Source of the DNA: Paracoccaceae bacterium
GTDB taxonomy: Bacteria; Pseudomonadota; Alphaproteobacteria; Rhodobacterales; Rhodobacteraceae
Direction: 5' to 3'
Length of the DNA: 64,000 nt
Assembly: GCA_016124615.1 (NCBI GenBank)
Contig: WGNF01000003.1
Location: 806,001 to 870,000, forward strand
The notes beneath the pieces are model-generated. The model searched no databases. It was given only the letters and a program-made list of their open reading frames with translations, and was not told the DNA's origin. The position numbers and the translations under genes were made by a program. Shown here one piece after another: positions 50,433 to 57,623 of the stretch; positions within the stretch are counted from its first letter, which is position 1, and each line of letters opens with the position of its first letter.

Positions 50433-51617
50433 TCAGTCCTTCACGAAAAGTTTCCGCTCGACCTTGCAGAACGGCTCGGCGGGGCCGCTGTCCTTGATAA
50501 CGATCGACTCGGTGGTCTCAAGCCCCCAATCGGCGAGCCAGAGGCCGGGCATGAAGTGAAAGGTCATGCCGGGTTCCAGAACCGTTTCGTCGGACGCCCG
50601 GAACGAAGCCGTGCGTTCGCCCCAGTCGGGCGGGTAGGACAGGCCGATCGGATAGCCGCAGCGGCCGGACCGGGTGATGCCCACCCGTTCCAGTTCCGCG
50701 CCAAGCGCGTTGGCCACGTCGCAGGTCCGGTTGCCCGCCCGCGCCGCATCCAGCCCGGCCTCGAGCCCGGCGGTCAGCGCCTCGGCGGCGTCGCGCATTT
50801 GCTGCGGCGGCTTGCCAAGGTGAACCGTGCGGCACAGCGGGGCGTGGTAGCGGCGGTAGCAGCCCGACAGTTCGAAGAACGTCGCCTCGCCCGCCTTCAT
50901 CTTCTCGCCGTTCCAGGTCAGGTGCGGCGCGGTCGCGTCGAGGCCCGAGGGCGTCAACGGCACGATGGCGGGATAGTCGCCCCAATCCTCGCCGACGCCA
51001 AGGATGGCGGCGCGGCTGATCTCGGCCACCAGTTCATTCTTGCGCAGGCCGGGGCGGGCAAGTTCGATGCCCAGCGTCACGATCTTTTCCGAAATCGCCG
51101 CAGCCTTGCGCATGAAGGCAAGCTCTTCATCGGATTTCACCATGCGCTGCCAGTTCACCAGCGCGGTTGCATCGACCAGCGTCGCGTTCGGCAGCCCAGC
51201 GGCAAGCACGGCATGGGCCTTGGCAGAGTAATAGTAGTTCTCCATCTCCACGCCGATCCGCGCTTTGGCGAACCCCATGTCGGCCAGACGCTGACCGAGA
51301 TCCTGCATCGGATGGCTGCTGGTGGACTGGATGTAGCTGTCGGCATAGCCCGCGATCCGGTCATCCGCCATCCAGACGGTCCGCCGCGCGCCGTTGGCAT
51401 CCTGCAAGCGCCCCCACCAGACCGGATCGCCCTCCATCGGCAGGATGACACCCTGATGCACGTAGAACGACCAGCCGTCATAGCCGGTCAGCCAGCTCTG
51501 GTTCGACGGGTCGGTGGCGAAAAGCACATCGATTCCCGCCGCCTGCATCGCCGCGCGAACCTTCGCGATCCGGCGGGCATATTCGGCCGCGCTGAAGGGT
51601 GCATTCTGCAATCCCAT
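50433..51617 (-). CDS. doeA: Ectoine hydrolase (M24/creatinase-like)
   Basis: This 394-residue pita-bread-fold protein opens the ectoine ring to N-acetyl-2,4-diaminobutyrate. It matches DoeA/EutD in DPSNQSWLTGYDGWSFYVHQ, EMENYYYSAKAH, PHLTWNGEKM, YHAPLCRTVHLG and CGYPIGLSYPPDWGERT. The canonical M24 metal aspartates are absent, as in creatinase. The glutamate of TFFELSGCYRRYH is residue 249, where the catalytic glutamate (255 in the Ruegeria enzyme, from memory) should fall. The ATG at 51617 has AAGAGG upstream. It is the first gene of a four-gene operon divergent from ehuB, and the 191-bp gap carries putative GntR operators. Confidence 0.92.
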   Translation of the reverse strand: MGLQNAPFSAAEYARRIAKVRAAMQAAGIDVLFATDPSNQSWLTGYDGWSFYVHQGVILPMEGDPVWWGRLQDANGARRTVWMADDRIAGYADSYIQSTSSHPMQDLGQRLADMGFAKARIGVEMENYYYSAKAHAVLAAGLPNATLVDATALVNWQRMVKSDEELAFMRKAAAISEKIVTLGIELARPGLRKNELVAEISRAAILGVGEDWGDYPAIVPLTPSGLDATAPHLTWNGEKMKAGEATFFELSGCYRRYHAPLCRTVHLGKPPQQMRDAAEALTAGLEAGLDAARAGNRTCDVANALGAELERVGITRSGRCGYPIGLSYPPDWGERTASFRASDETVLEPGMTFHFMPGLWLADWGLETTESIVIKDSGPAEPFCKVERKLFVKD

Positions 51618-51644
51618 GTGTAGCCTCTTCTGAATCAGACTAAA

Positions 51645-51757
51645 TTGTACACAACGGTATGGATCACGCCCGTTTCTGGCAAGATTAATGCGCGCTTCCC
51701 GCGAAATTGGCCACGTTTTTCTTGACAGAAATTTCAACCGTACAATGATGTGTACAA
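51645..51757. promoter_or_regulatory. Two inverted TTGTACACA sites in the doeA/ehuB divergent region
   Basis: TTGTACACA at 51645-51653 and its exact reverse complement TGTGTACAA at 51749-51757 bracket about 95 bp of the 191-bp gap. Each lies near one of the two divergent starts. The TGTACA core with flanking T/A is typical of GntR-family operators. The GntR encoded in the doeA operon is the likely ligand-responsive repressor. Confidence 0.6.
51722..51749 (+). promoter_or_regulatory. Promoter candidate for ehuB
   Basis: TTGACA at 51722-51727, a 16-bp spacer and AATGAT at 51744-51749 form a plausible promoter. The right-hand TGTGTACAA site begins at the end of the -10 element, a position where a bound repressor would block initiation. 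Confidence 0.5.
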
Positions 51758-51808
51758 CAAATGAAGCTTCGACTCTGAACTCGAAGATATCCAACACGGG
51801 AGACGACG

Positions 51809-52654
51809 ATGAAAAGATCCCTTCTGACGACGGCCGTGATGGCCGGGGTCGCCTTGGGCGCCTCGGTTGTGGCGGCATTTGCCGGCCCGCTGACGGACCG
51901 CATCAAGGCGGGCGAGGCCATCCGCATCGGCTTTGCGAACGAGATTCCCTTCGCCTATCCCGGCCCGGACGGCAGCCCCAAGGGCTTCGTCAATGCCGAG
52001 GTGCTGGGCGTGCTGAAAAGCATGGGCTACACCAAGATCGAGCCGGTGCAGACCGACTGGGGCGGACTGATCCCCGGCTTGCAGGCGGGCCGCTTCGACA
52101 TCATCACCGGCGGCATGAACATCCTGAAGTCGCGCTGCGAGAACATCGCCTTCTCCGAGCCGATGGCGCGCATAGGTGACGCCTTTCTGGTGGCCAAGGG
52201 GAACCCAAAAGGGCTGAATACCTACGCCGACATCAAGACCAAGGGCGCGGTGATGGTGACCGGCGCCGGCTATTCGAACATCGAGGCGGCCAAGGCCGCG
52301 GGCGTGACCGAGGCCAATATCATGCAGGTGCCGGGGCCGACCGAAATCCTTGCGGCGGTCAAGGCGGGCCGCGCCGATGCCGGGGCCGGAACCTACTTCA
52401 CCGTCAAGCAGCTGGCCGACAGCACCGATGGCGCGCTGGACGTATCCGACCCGAACGCGATGCCCGAAAGTTCGATGAACTGGGCCGGGATCGGCTTTCG
52501 CAAGGACGATCAGGATTTCGTCGACGCCTTCAACGCCGCACAGAAAAGCTACCTCGGCTCGCCCGAGATGATGGATGCGGTCAAGGCCTATGGCTACGGC
52601 GAAGCCTCGCTGCCGGGTGACAAGACCACGGCATGGGTCTGCGCCAATCGCTGA
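51809..52654 (+). CDS. ehuB: Ectoine-type ABC importer substrate-binding protein
   Basis: This 281-residue periplasmic SBP_bac_3 protein has a signal peptide (LTTAVMAGVALGASVVAAFA). The mature part has IRIGFANEIPFAYPGPDGS, WGGLIPGLQAGRFDIITGG and KSRCENIAFSEPM. The same positions in EhuB of Sinorhizobium carry the ectoine-contacting glutamate and phenylalanine (NE-x-PF), an aromatic residue before GxLIPGLQAG and an arginine (xxRC). Here the aromatic is tryptophan in place of tyrosine. GGGAGA precedes the ATG. It heads ehuBCDA-eutBC, which supports ectoine or hydroxyectoine as ligand; related polar amino acids are the alternative. Confidence 0.86.
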   Translation: MKRSLLTTAVMAGVALGASVVAAFAGPLTDRIKAGEAIRIGFANEIPFAYPGPDGSPKGFVNAEVLGVLKSMGYTKIEPVQTDWGGLIPGLQAGRFDIITGGMNILKSRCENIAFSEPMARIGDAFLVAKGNPKGLNTYADIKTKGAVMVTGAGYSNIEAAKAAGVTEANIMQVPGPTEILAAVKAGRADAGAGTYFTVKQLADSTDGALDVSDPNAMPESSMNWAGIGFRKDDQDFVDAFNAAQKSYLGSPEMMDAVKAYGYGEASLPGDKTTAWVCANR

Positions 52655-52660
52655 TCTTGT

Positions 52661-52683
52661 AAGGGGCGGGCCAACCGCCCCTT
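52661..52683 (+). promoter_or_regulatory. Intercistronic stem-loop after ehuB
   Basis: AAGGGGCGG (52661-52669) and CCGCCCCTT (52675-52683) form a perfect 9-bp stem with a 5-base loop, 7 bp after the ehuB stop and before ehuC (52708). No long T-run follows, so a partial terminator or transcript stabiliser is likely. Confidence 0.72.
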
Positions 52684-52707
52684 GCCGATCCGGCCGGGGG
52701 ATGGCGG

Positions 52708-53373
52708 ATGACGATCTGGGACTTCCTTGAAACCTACGGGGCCCGCATCGCCAGTGGCACGCTTGTCACCTGCGCCCAATTCGGGCTGGCGGCGATCATC
52801 GCCATCGTCGTGGCGCTGATCGCCGGGCTTGGCAAGCTGTCGCACAACGGACTGATCCGGGGCGTGTCGGTCATCTATATCGAGATCTTCCGCGGCACCT
52901 CGCTTCTGGTGCAACTCTACTGGATCTTCTTCGTGCTGCCGCTGTTCGGGATCACGCTGCCGAAATTCGCGGCCGGCTTCATCTCGGTCGGCCTGAACGT
53001 CGGCTCCTACGGCGCCGAACTGGTTCGCGGCGCGATCCAGTCGGTGCCCAAGGGCCAATGGGAGGCGGCCTATGCCCTGTCGATGTCACCCGCCCGCCGG
53101 ATGCGCCGGATCATCCTGCCGCAGGCGCTGGGGCTGATGCTGCCACCCTGGGGCAACCTGCTGATCGAGCTTCTGAAGGGCACCGCGCTGGTCTCGCTGA
53201 TTTCGGTGACCGACCTGATGTTTCAGGCCAAGCAGATCAACGCCTCGACCTACCTTTCGGCGCAGTCCTTCGGCGCGGCGCTGGTTGTCTACTACATTCT
53301 GGCCCGGTTTCTGATCACGCCCTTCATGCGCCGGATGGAGCGGGTCATGGCGCGGAGGCTTGGCCGGGCATGA
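52708..53373 (+). CDS. ehuC: Ectoine-type ABC importer permease
   Basis: This 221-residue PAAT-class permease (HisM/GlnP type) has an N-terminal leader DFLETYGARIASGTLVTCAQ, five spans and the family segment EIFRGTSLLVQLYWIFF. The coupling region is KGQWEAAYALSMSPARRMRRI. The start is the ATG at 52708 after GGGGGATGGCGG. Its stop overlaps the ehuD start (53370-53373). Confidence 0.9.
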   Translation: MTIWDFLETYGARIASGTLVTCAQFGLAAIIAIVVALIAGLGKLSHNGLIRGVSVIYIEIFRGTSLLVQLYWIFFVLPLFGITLPKFAAGFISVGLNVGSYGAELVRGAIQSVPKGQWEAAYALSMSPARRMRRIILPQALGLMLPPWGNLLIELLKGTALVSLISVTDLMFQAKQINASTYLSAQSFGAALVVYYILARFLITPFMRRMERVMARRLGRA

Positions 53374-54038
53374 TGTTTCACTGGCGCTGGGATTTTACCT
53401 ACGAAATCCTGCCCCGGCTCATGTGGGCCACGGTCAATACCCTGATCGCCGCCGGGGCGGGCTATGCCATCGCGCTTGTTCTGGGCCTGATCCTCGCGCT
53501 GGCGCAGCGGACGAACTGGAAGCCGCTGACCTTCGTGGTGCGCGAGTTTGTCGAATTCATCCGCTCCACCCCGCTGGTGCTGCAGATCTTCTTCGTCTTC
53601 TACGTCGGCCCCCAGTTTGGCGTCCGCCTGTCGCCCTGGACCTCTGGCATGATCGCGATCGGGCTGCACTATTCGGCCTATCTGTCCGAGGTCTACCGGG
53701 CCGGGATCGAAGCCGTTCCGCGCGGCCAGTGGGAGGCTTGCCGCGCCCTGAACATGTCGACCGCAGACACCTACCTGCGCATCATCATCCCGCAGGCCCT
53801 GCCGCCCTCCGTCGCCGGGATGGGAAACTACCTGGTGGGGATCTTCAAGGATACGCCGATGCTGTCGGTCATCGGTGTCGCGGAACTGATGCACACCGCC
53901 AATGCGATCGGCGCAGAAAATTATCGGTTCCTTGAACCCTACACGATGGTCGGGGTGATCTTTCTTGCCATCTCGCTGCCCACGGCCGGTCTGGTCCGGC
54001 TGTTCGAGGGCTGGTTGCGGCGCAAACTGGGACTTTGA
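53370..54038 (+). CDS. ehuD: Ectoine-type ABC importer permease
   Basis: This 222-residue PAAT-class permease is the partner of EhuC. It shows FVEFIRSTPLVLQIFFVFYV and the coupling text RGQWEACRALNMSTADTYLR, and IFKDTPMLSVIGVAELMHTA near the C-terminus is typical of EhuD/HisQ proteins. It starts MMFHWRWDFTYEILP at 53370, overlapping the ehuC stop by 4 bp; the longer upstream frame is a shadow. It ends 3 bp before ehuA. Confidence 0.9.
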   Translation: MMFHWRWDFTYEILPRLMWATVNTLIAAGAGYAIALVLGLILALAQRTNWKPLTFVVREFVEFIRSTPLVLQIFFVFYVGPQFGVRLSPWTSGMIAIGLHYSAYLSEVYRAGIEAVPRGQWEACRALNMSTADTYLRIIIPQALPPSVAGMGNYLVGIFKDTPMLSVIGVAELMHTANAIGAENYRFLEPYTMVGVIFLAISLPTAGLVRLFEGWLRRKLGL

Positions 54039-54041
54039 GTC

Positions 54042-54854
54042 ATGGACATGTCTGCCTTTCCGCTGGAACTGCCCGAAACCGACCGCCCGATGGTCCGCTT
54101 CATGAACGTCACCAAAAGCTATGGCAGGCTGGTGGTGCTGGACCAGTTGAACCTCGACATCGCGGCGGGAGAGATGGTGTCGATCATCGGCCCCTCCGGC
54201 TCTGGCAAGACCACCGTGCTGCGGATGCTGATGACGCTGGAGACGATCAACGGCGGCGTGATCTATGTCGACGGCAAACCGCTGACCCATATGGCCAAGG
54301 GCGGCAAGCTGGTTCCGGCGGACGAGCGATACCTGCGCATGATGCGATCCTCGATCGGCATGTGCTTCCAGCACTTCAACCTGTTCCCGCACATGACCGC
54401 GCTGCAGAACTGCATGGAGGGGCCGGTGCAGGTTCTCGGCCTCTCGAAGCAGGAGGCGCGGGAACGGTCCGAGGAGTTGCTGTCGCTGGTCGGCATGATC
54501 GCCAAGAAGGATCAGCATCCATCGCGGCTGTCCGGCGGGCAGCAGCAGCGCGTGGCCATCGCCCGCGCGCTGGCGATGCGGCCCAAGGTGATGCTGTTCG
54601 ACGAGGTGACATCCGCGCTCGACCCCGAAGTGATCGGCGAGGTGACCAACGTCATCCGCAAACTGGTCGCGGAACACAACCTGACCATGCTGATGGTCAC
54701 GCATCAGATGGGCTTTGCCCACGACATCTCTGACCGGGTGTGTTTCTTCTTCGGCGGCAAGATCGAGGAACAGGGCCCGCCTGACATTCTGTTCGGCGCG
54801 CCCCAGCGCGACCGCACCAAGCAGTTCCTGTCGGCGGTGAAGGAAGCGCATTGA
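54042..54854 (+). CDS. ehuA: Ectoine-type ABC importer ATP-binding subunit
   Basis: This 270-residue ATPase of the polar-amino-acid class has Walker [10 protein letters not shown] (about residues 49-57), signature LSGGQQQRVAIARAL, Walker B VMLFDEVTSALDPE and switch VTHQMGFA. It has no TOBE domain, as expected for this class. The insertion THMAKGGKLVPADERYLRMM between Walker A and the Q-loop is a known feature of EhuA/GlnQ relatives. It is followed one base later by eutB. Confidence 0.9.
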   Translation: MDMSAFPLELPETDRPMVRFMNVTKSYGRLVVLDQLNLDIAAGEMVSIIGPSGSGKTTVLRMLMTLETINGGVIYVDGKPLTHMAKGGKLVPADERYLRMMRSSIGMCFQHFNLFPHMTALQNCMEGPVQVLGLSKQEARERSEELLSLVGMIAKKDQHPSRLSGGQQQRVAIARALAMRPKVMLFDEVTSALDPEVIGEVTNVIRKLVAEHNLTMLMVTHQMGFAHDISDRVCFFFGGKIEEQGPPDILFGAPQRDRTKQFLSAVKEAH

Positions 54855-54855
54855 G

Positions 54856-55860
54856 ATGGGCATCGCGCTTGCCGACATCCTCGCCGCGCGGCGGGTCATC
54901 CGGGGCATTGCGGATGCAACGCCCTTCGTGCCCTCGCCCTTCATGACGGCGGTGGCCGGGCAGGATTTCCTGCTGAAACTGGAAAACATGCAGCCGGTGG
55001 GCGCTTTCAAGCTGCGCGGCGCGCTCAACGCGGTGATGGCCTTGCCGGACACGGTCGCGGGCGTGACCTGCTGTTCCACCGGCAATCATGGGCGCGGCGT
55101 CGCCTTTGCCGCCGCGATGCGCGGCATGAAGGCGGTGATCTGCATGTCACGGTTGGTCCCGCAGACCAAGATCGACGGCATCCGCGCGCTCGGCGCAGAG
55201 GTGCGCATCGTCGGCGCGACACAGGACGCGGCGATGATGGAAAGCCGCCGCCTGTGCGCGGCAGAGGGGCTGGTGGAAATCTCGCCCTTCGACGATCCGC
55301 AGGTGGTCGCCGGTCAGGGCACCATCGGGCTGGAAATGCTTGAAGCGCGGCCCGACCTGACCATGATCCTCGTGCCGCTGTCGGGTGGCGGGCTTGCGGC
55401 GGGGGTTTCGGTCGCCGCAAAGGCGATCAATCCCCGGATCCGGATCGTCGGCATCTCGATGGACCGCGGCGCGGCGATGCACGCCTCGCTTCAGGCCGGG
55501 CATCCGGTGGAAGTGCCGGAATACGCCTCGTTCGCCGACAGCCTCGGCGGCGGGATCGGGCTGGAAAACCGCCTGTCTTTCCCGCTTTGCCAACGCCACC
55601 TCGACGCCATCGTGCTGGTGACGGAGGACGAGATTCGCCGCGCCATGCAGGTGCTTTATTTCGAGGACCGCATCGTCGCCGAAGGCGCCGCTGTCGTTGG
55701 GCTCGCGGCGGTTCTGTCCGGCAAGGTCAGGCCGGATGGCCCCACCGGCACCATCGTCACCGGCCGCAACCTCGACATGGAGACCTTCACCCGGATCATG
55801 GCAGGGCAGGATGTGCAGATCGGCGAGATGACGGTGAAAGGCGAACGCTATGCCCCATGA
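54856..55860 (+). CDS. eutB: EutB-type PLP-dependent threonine dehydratase-like enzyme
   Basis: This 334-residue fold-type II PLP enzyme has the PLP lysine in MQPVGAFKLRGALNAV (near residue 54), the phosphate-binding glycine loop in LSGGGLAAGV and the substrate loop STGNHGRGVAFA. EutB, with EutC and EutA, is tied to conversion of 5-hydroxyectoine-derived intermediates in ectoine clusters. Alone the fold would suggest threonine, serine or hydroxy-amino-acid dehydratase. Its position after ehuA and overlap with eutC (11 bp) support the EutB assignment. Confidence 0.85.
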   Translation: MGIALADILAARRVIRGIADATPFVPSPFMTAVAGQDFLLKLENMQPVGAFKLRGALNAVMALPDTVAGVTCCSTGNHGRGVAFAAAMRGMKAVICMSRLVPQTKIDGIRALGAEVRIVGATQDAAMMESRRLCAAEGLVEISPFDDPQVVAGQGTIGLEMLEARPDLTMILVPLSGGGLAAGVSVAAKAINPRIRIVGISMDRGAAMHASLQAGHPVEVPEYASFADSLGGGIGLENRLSFPLCQRHLDAIVLVTEDEIRRAMQVLYFEDRIVAEGAAVVGLAAVLSGKVRPDGPTGTIVTGRNLDMETFTRIMAGQDVQIGEMTVKGERYAP

Positions 55861-56836
55861 CATCCAGATCGTGACCGAGGCAGAATTGCGCGCGCTGGTC
55901 CAGCTTGACCTGACGGTGATCGACGCGATCGAAGCGGCCTTCGCGGCCCTTGCGAAAGGTGGCGTTGTCATGCCGCCGATCCTGTCGATGGACCTGCACG
56001 ACGCGAATGGCGAGGTGGACGTGAAGACCGCCTATATCCCCGGCGTCGACGGCTTCGCAATCAAGGTCAGCCCCGGCTTCTTCGACAACCCCAAGCTCGG
56101 GCTGCCCAGCCTGAACGGGCTGATGATCCTGTTTTCCGCCAAAACCGGTCTGGTGGAGTCGCTCTTTCTCGACAACGGCTATCTGACCGATATCCGCACG
56201 GCTGCGGCGGGTGCCGTCGCCGCCCGCCACCTTGCGCCGCAGCGGGTCGAGACGGCGGGGGTGATCGGCACCGGGGTTCAGGCCCGGTTGCAGCTGCAGG
56301 CCGCGCATCTGGTCCGCCCGTTCACGCGCGTTCTGGTGCATGGCCGCGACATGGCCAAGGCGCGGGCCTGCGCGCAGGATCTGGCGCGGGCGCTGGGGGT
56401 GCAGGCCGAAGCCGTCGCTGACCCCGCGGCGCTTGTCGCGCAAAGCCAGTTGGTCGTTACCACCACCCCGGCGCGCGACCCGGTGCTGAAGGCCGACTGG
56501 CTGCATCCGGGATTGCACATCACCGCGATGGGCTCCGATCAGGCCGGCAAGAACGAGATCGAGCCCGCCGCGTTGATGGCCGCCGACGTCTATATCTGCG
56601 ACCGCGTCAGCCAGTGCGAGATCTCCGGCGAACTCGCGACCGCCCGCGCCACCGGCATCTGGACCAAAGGCACCCCCGCCGAACTCGGCGAGGTCATCCT
56701 CGGCAGCAGGCCGGGCCGCCGATCGCCCGGCGATATCACCATCTGCGACCTGACCGGCACCGGTGTTCAGGATACCGCCATCGCCACCCACATCCGCGCC
56801 CGCTTCGGCCGCGCCGGAACGATCATCCGGGCCTGA
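55850..56836 (+). CDS. eutC: EutC-type ornithine cyclodeaminase/mu-crystallin family protein
   Basis: This 328-residue NAD(P)-dependent protein has the cyclodeaminase-type N-terminal domain (TEAELRALVQLDLTVIDAIE) and a Rossmann domain with GVIGTGVQARLQLQAAH (about residues 138-154). VKTAYIPGVDGFAIKVSPGF and ITAMGSDQAGKNEIEPAAL are family landmarks. EutC is a constant member of hydroxyectoine-utilisation clusters; the reaction is probably imine/amine redox on a diaminobutyrate-type intermediate. It overlaps eutB and ends 10 bp before the convergent SDR gene. Confidence 0.85.
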   Translation: MPHDIQIVTEAELRALVQLDLTVIDAIEAAFAALAKGGVVMPPILSMDLHDANGEVDVKTAYIPGVDGFAIKVSPGFFDNPKLGLPSLNGLMILFSAKTGLVESLFLDNGYLTDIRTAAAGAVAARHLAPQRVETAGVIGTGVQARLQLQAAHLVRPFTRVLVHGRDMAKARACAQDLARALGVQAEAVADPAALVAQSQLVVTTTPARDPVLKADWLHPGLHITAMGSDQAGKNEIEPAALMAADVYICDRVSQCEISGELATARATGIWTKGTPAELGEVILGSRPGRRSPGDITICDLTGTGVQDTAIATHIRARFGRAGTIIRA

Positions 56837-56846
56837 GGCGGCCCGC

Positions 56847-57623
56847 TCAGACCGTCAGATAGCCGCCGTCGACAAAGACCGTCGTGCCGGTGATGTAGGT
56901 CGCGGCGTCCGAGGCGAGGAACACCGCCGCCGCCGCAATCTCCTCCGGTCGGCCCATCCGCCCCATCGGGATATGCGCGAGCGATTGGCGGCGGCTGTCC
57001 GCGTGCCCCGGATCGCCGCCGCGCGTCATCGGCGTGTCGGTGAAACCGGGGGCCAGCGCGTTGACGCGAACGCCGTAGGGCGCAAGGTCCAGCGCCATCG
57101 CCTTGACCAGCATCTTCGCCCCGCCCTTGGACGCGACATAGGCGGCGCAGTTGCGCTGCGCGACCTCGCTGACCTGCGAGGTGACCAGCGTGATCGAACC
57201 CGCCTTCTGCGCCACCATCCGCCGCGCCGCCGCAGCCGCAAACAGGAAGGCGCCGGTCAGGTTGGTGGCGATCACCGCGTCCCAGTCGGCAGATGCGATC
57301 TCATGCGCCAGCGCCGCGGGGCCACCGATCCCGGCGGCGGAAATCGCGACGTCGACCCGACCAAGACGGTCCTCGGCCCGGGCGAACAGCGCCTCCATCG
57401 CCGCCGGGGCACGCACGTCAGAGGCCATGACCTCGACCCTCAGGTCGCCCCGCCCGATGCCCTGCGCCGTCTGTGCCGCGCTGGCTTCCGCGAGGTCCGA
57501 CAGCATCAGATCGGCCCCGGCGGCGGCCAACGCCCCTGCGATGGCCCGCCCGATCCCGCTGCCTGCGCCGTTCACCACCGCCACCCGCCCCTTCAGCGCG
57601 TCGCCCGCCCAGAGTCCCGTCAC
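56847..57623 (-). CDS. Short-chain dehydrogenase/reductase
   Basis: This 258-residue classical SDR has the cofactor loop VVNGAGSGIGRAIAG (about residues 16-30), catalytic tyrosine and lysine in YVASKGGAKML and the tail ITGTTVFVDGGYL. It starts at a GTG (57623) overlapping the aminotransferase stop (57620-57622), so both are made from one transcript. The substrate is unknown; a hydroxy acid or keto acid linked to the transamination product is likely. Specificity cannot be read from the sequence. Confidence 0.87.
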   Translation of the reverse strand: MTGLWAGDALKGRVAVVNGAGSGIGRAIAGALAAAGADLMLSDLAEASAAQTAQGIGRGDLRVEVMASDVRAPAAMEALFARAEDRLGRVDVAISAAGIGGPAALAHEIASADWDAVIATNLTGAFLFAAAAARRMVAQKAGSITLVTSQVSEVAQRNCAAYVASKGGAKMLVKAMALDLAPYGVRVNALAPGFTDTPMTRGGDPGHADSRRQSLAHIPMGRMGRPEEIAAAAVFLASDAATYITGTTVFVDGGYLTV

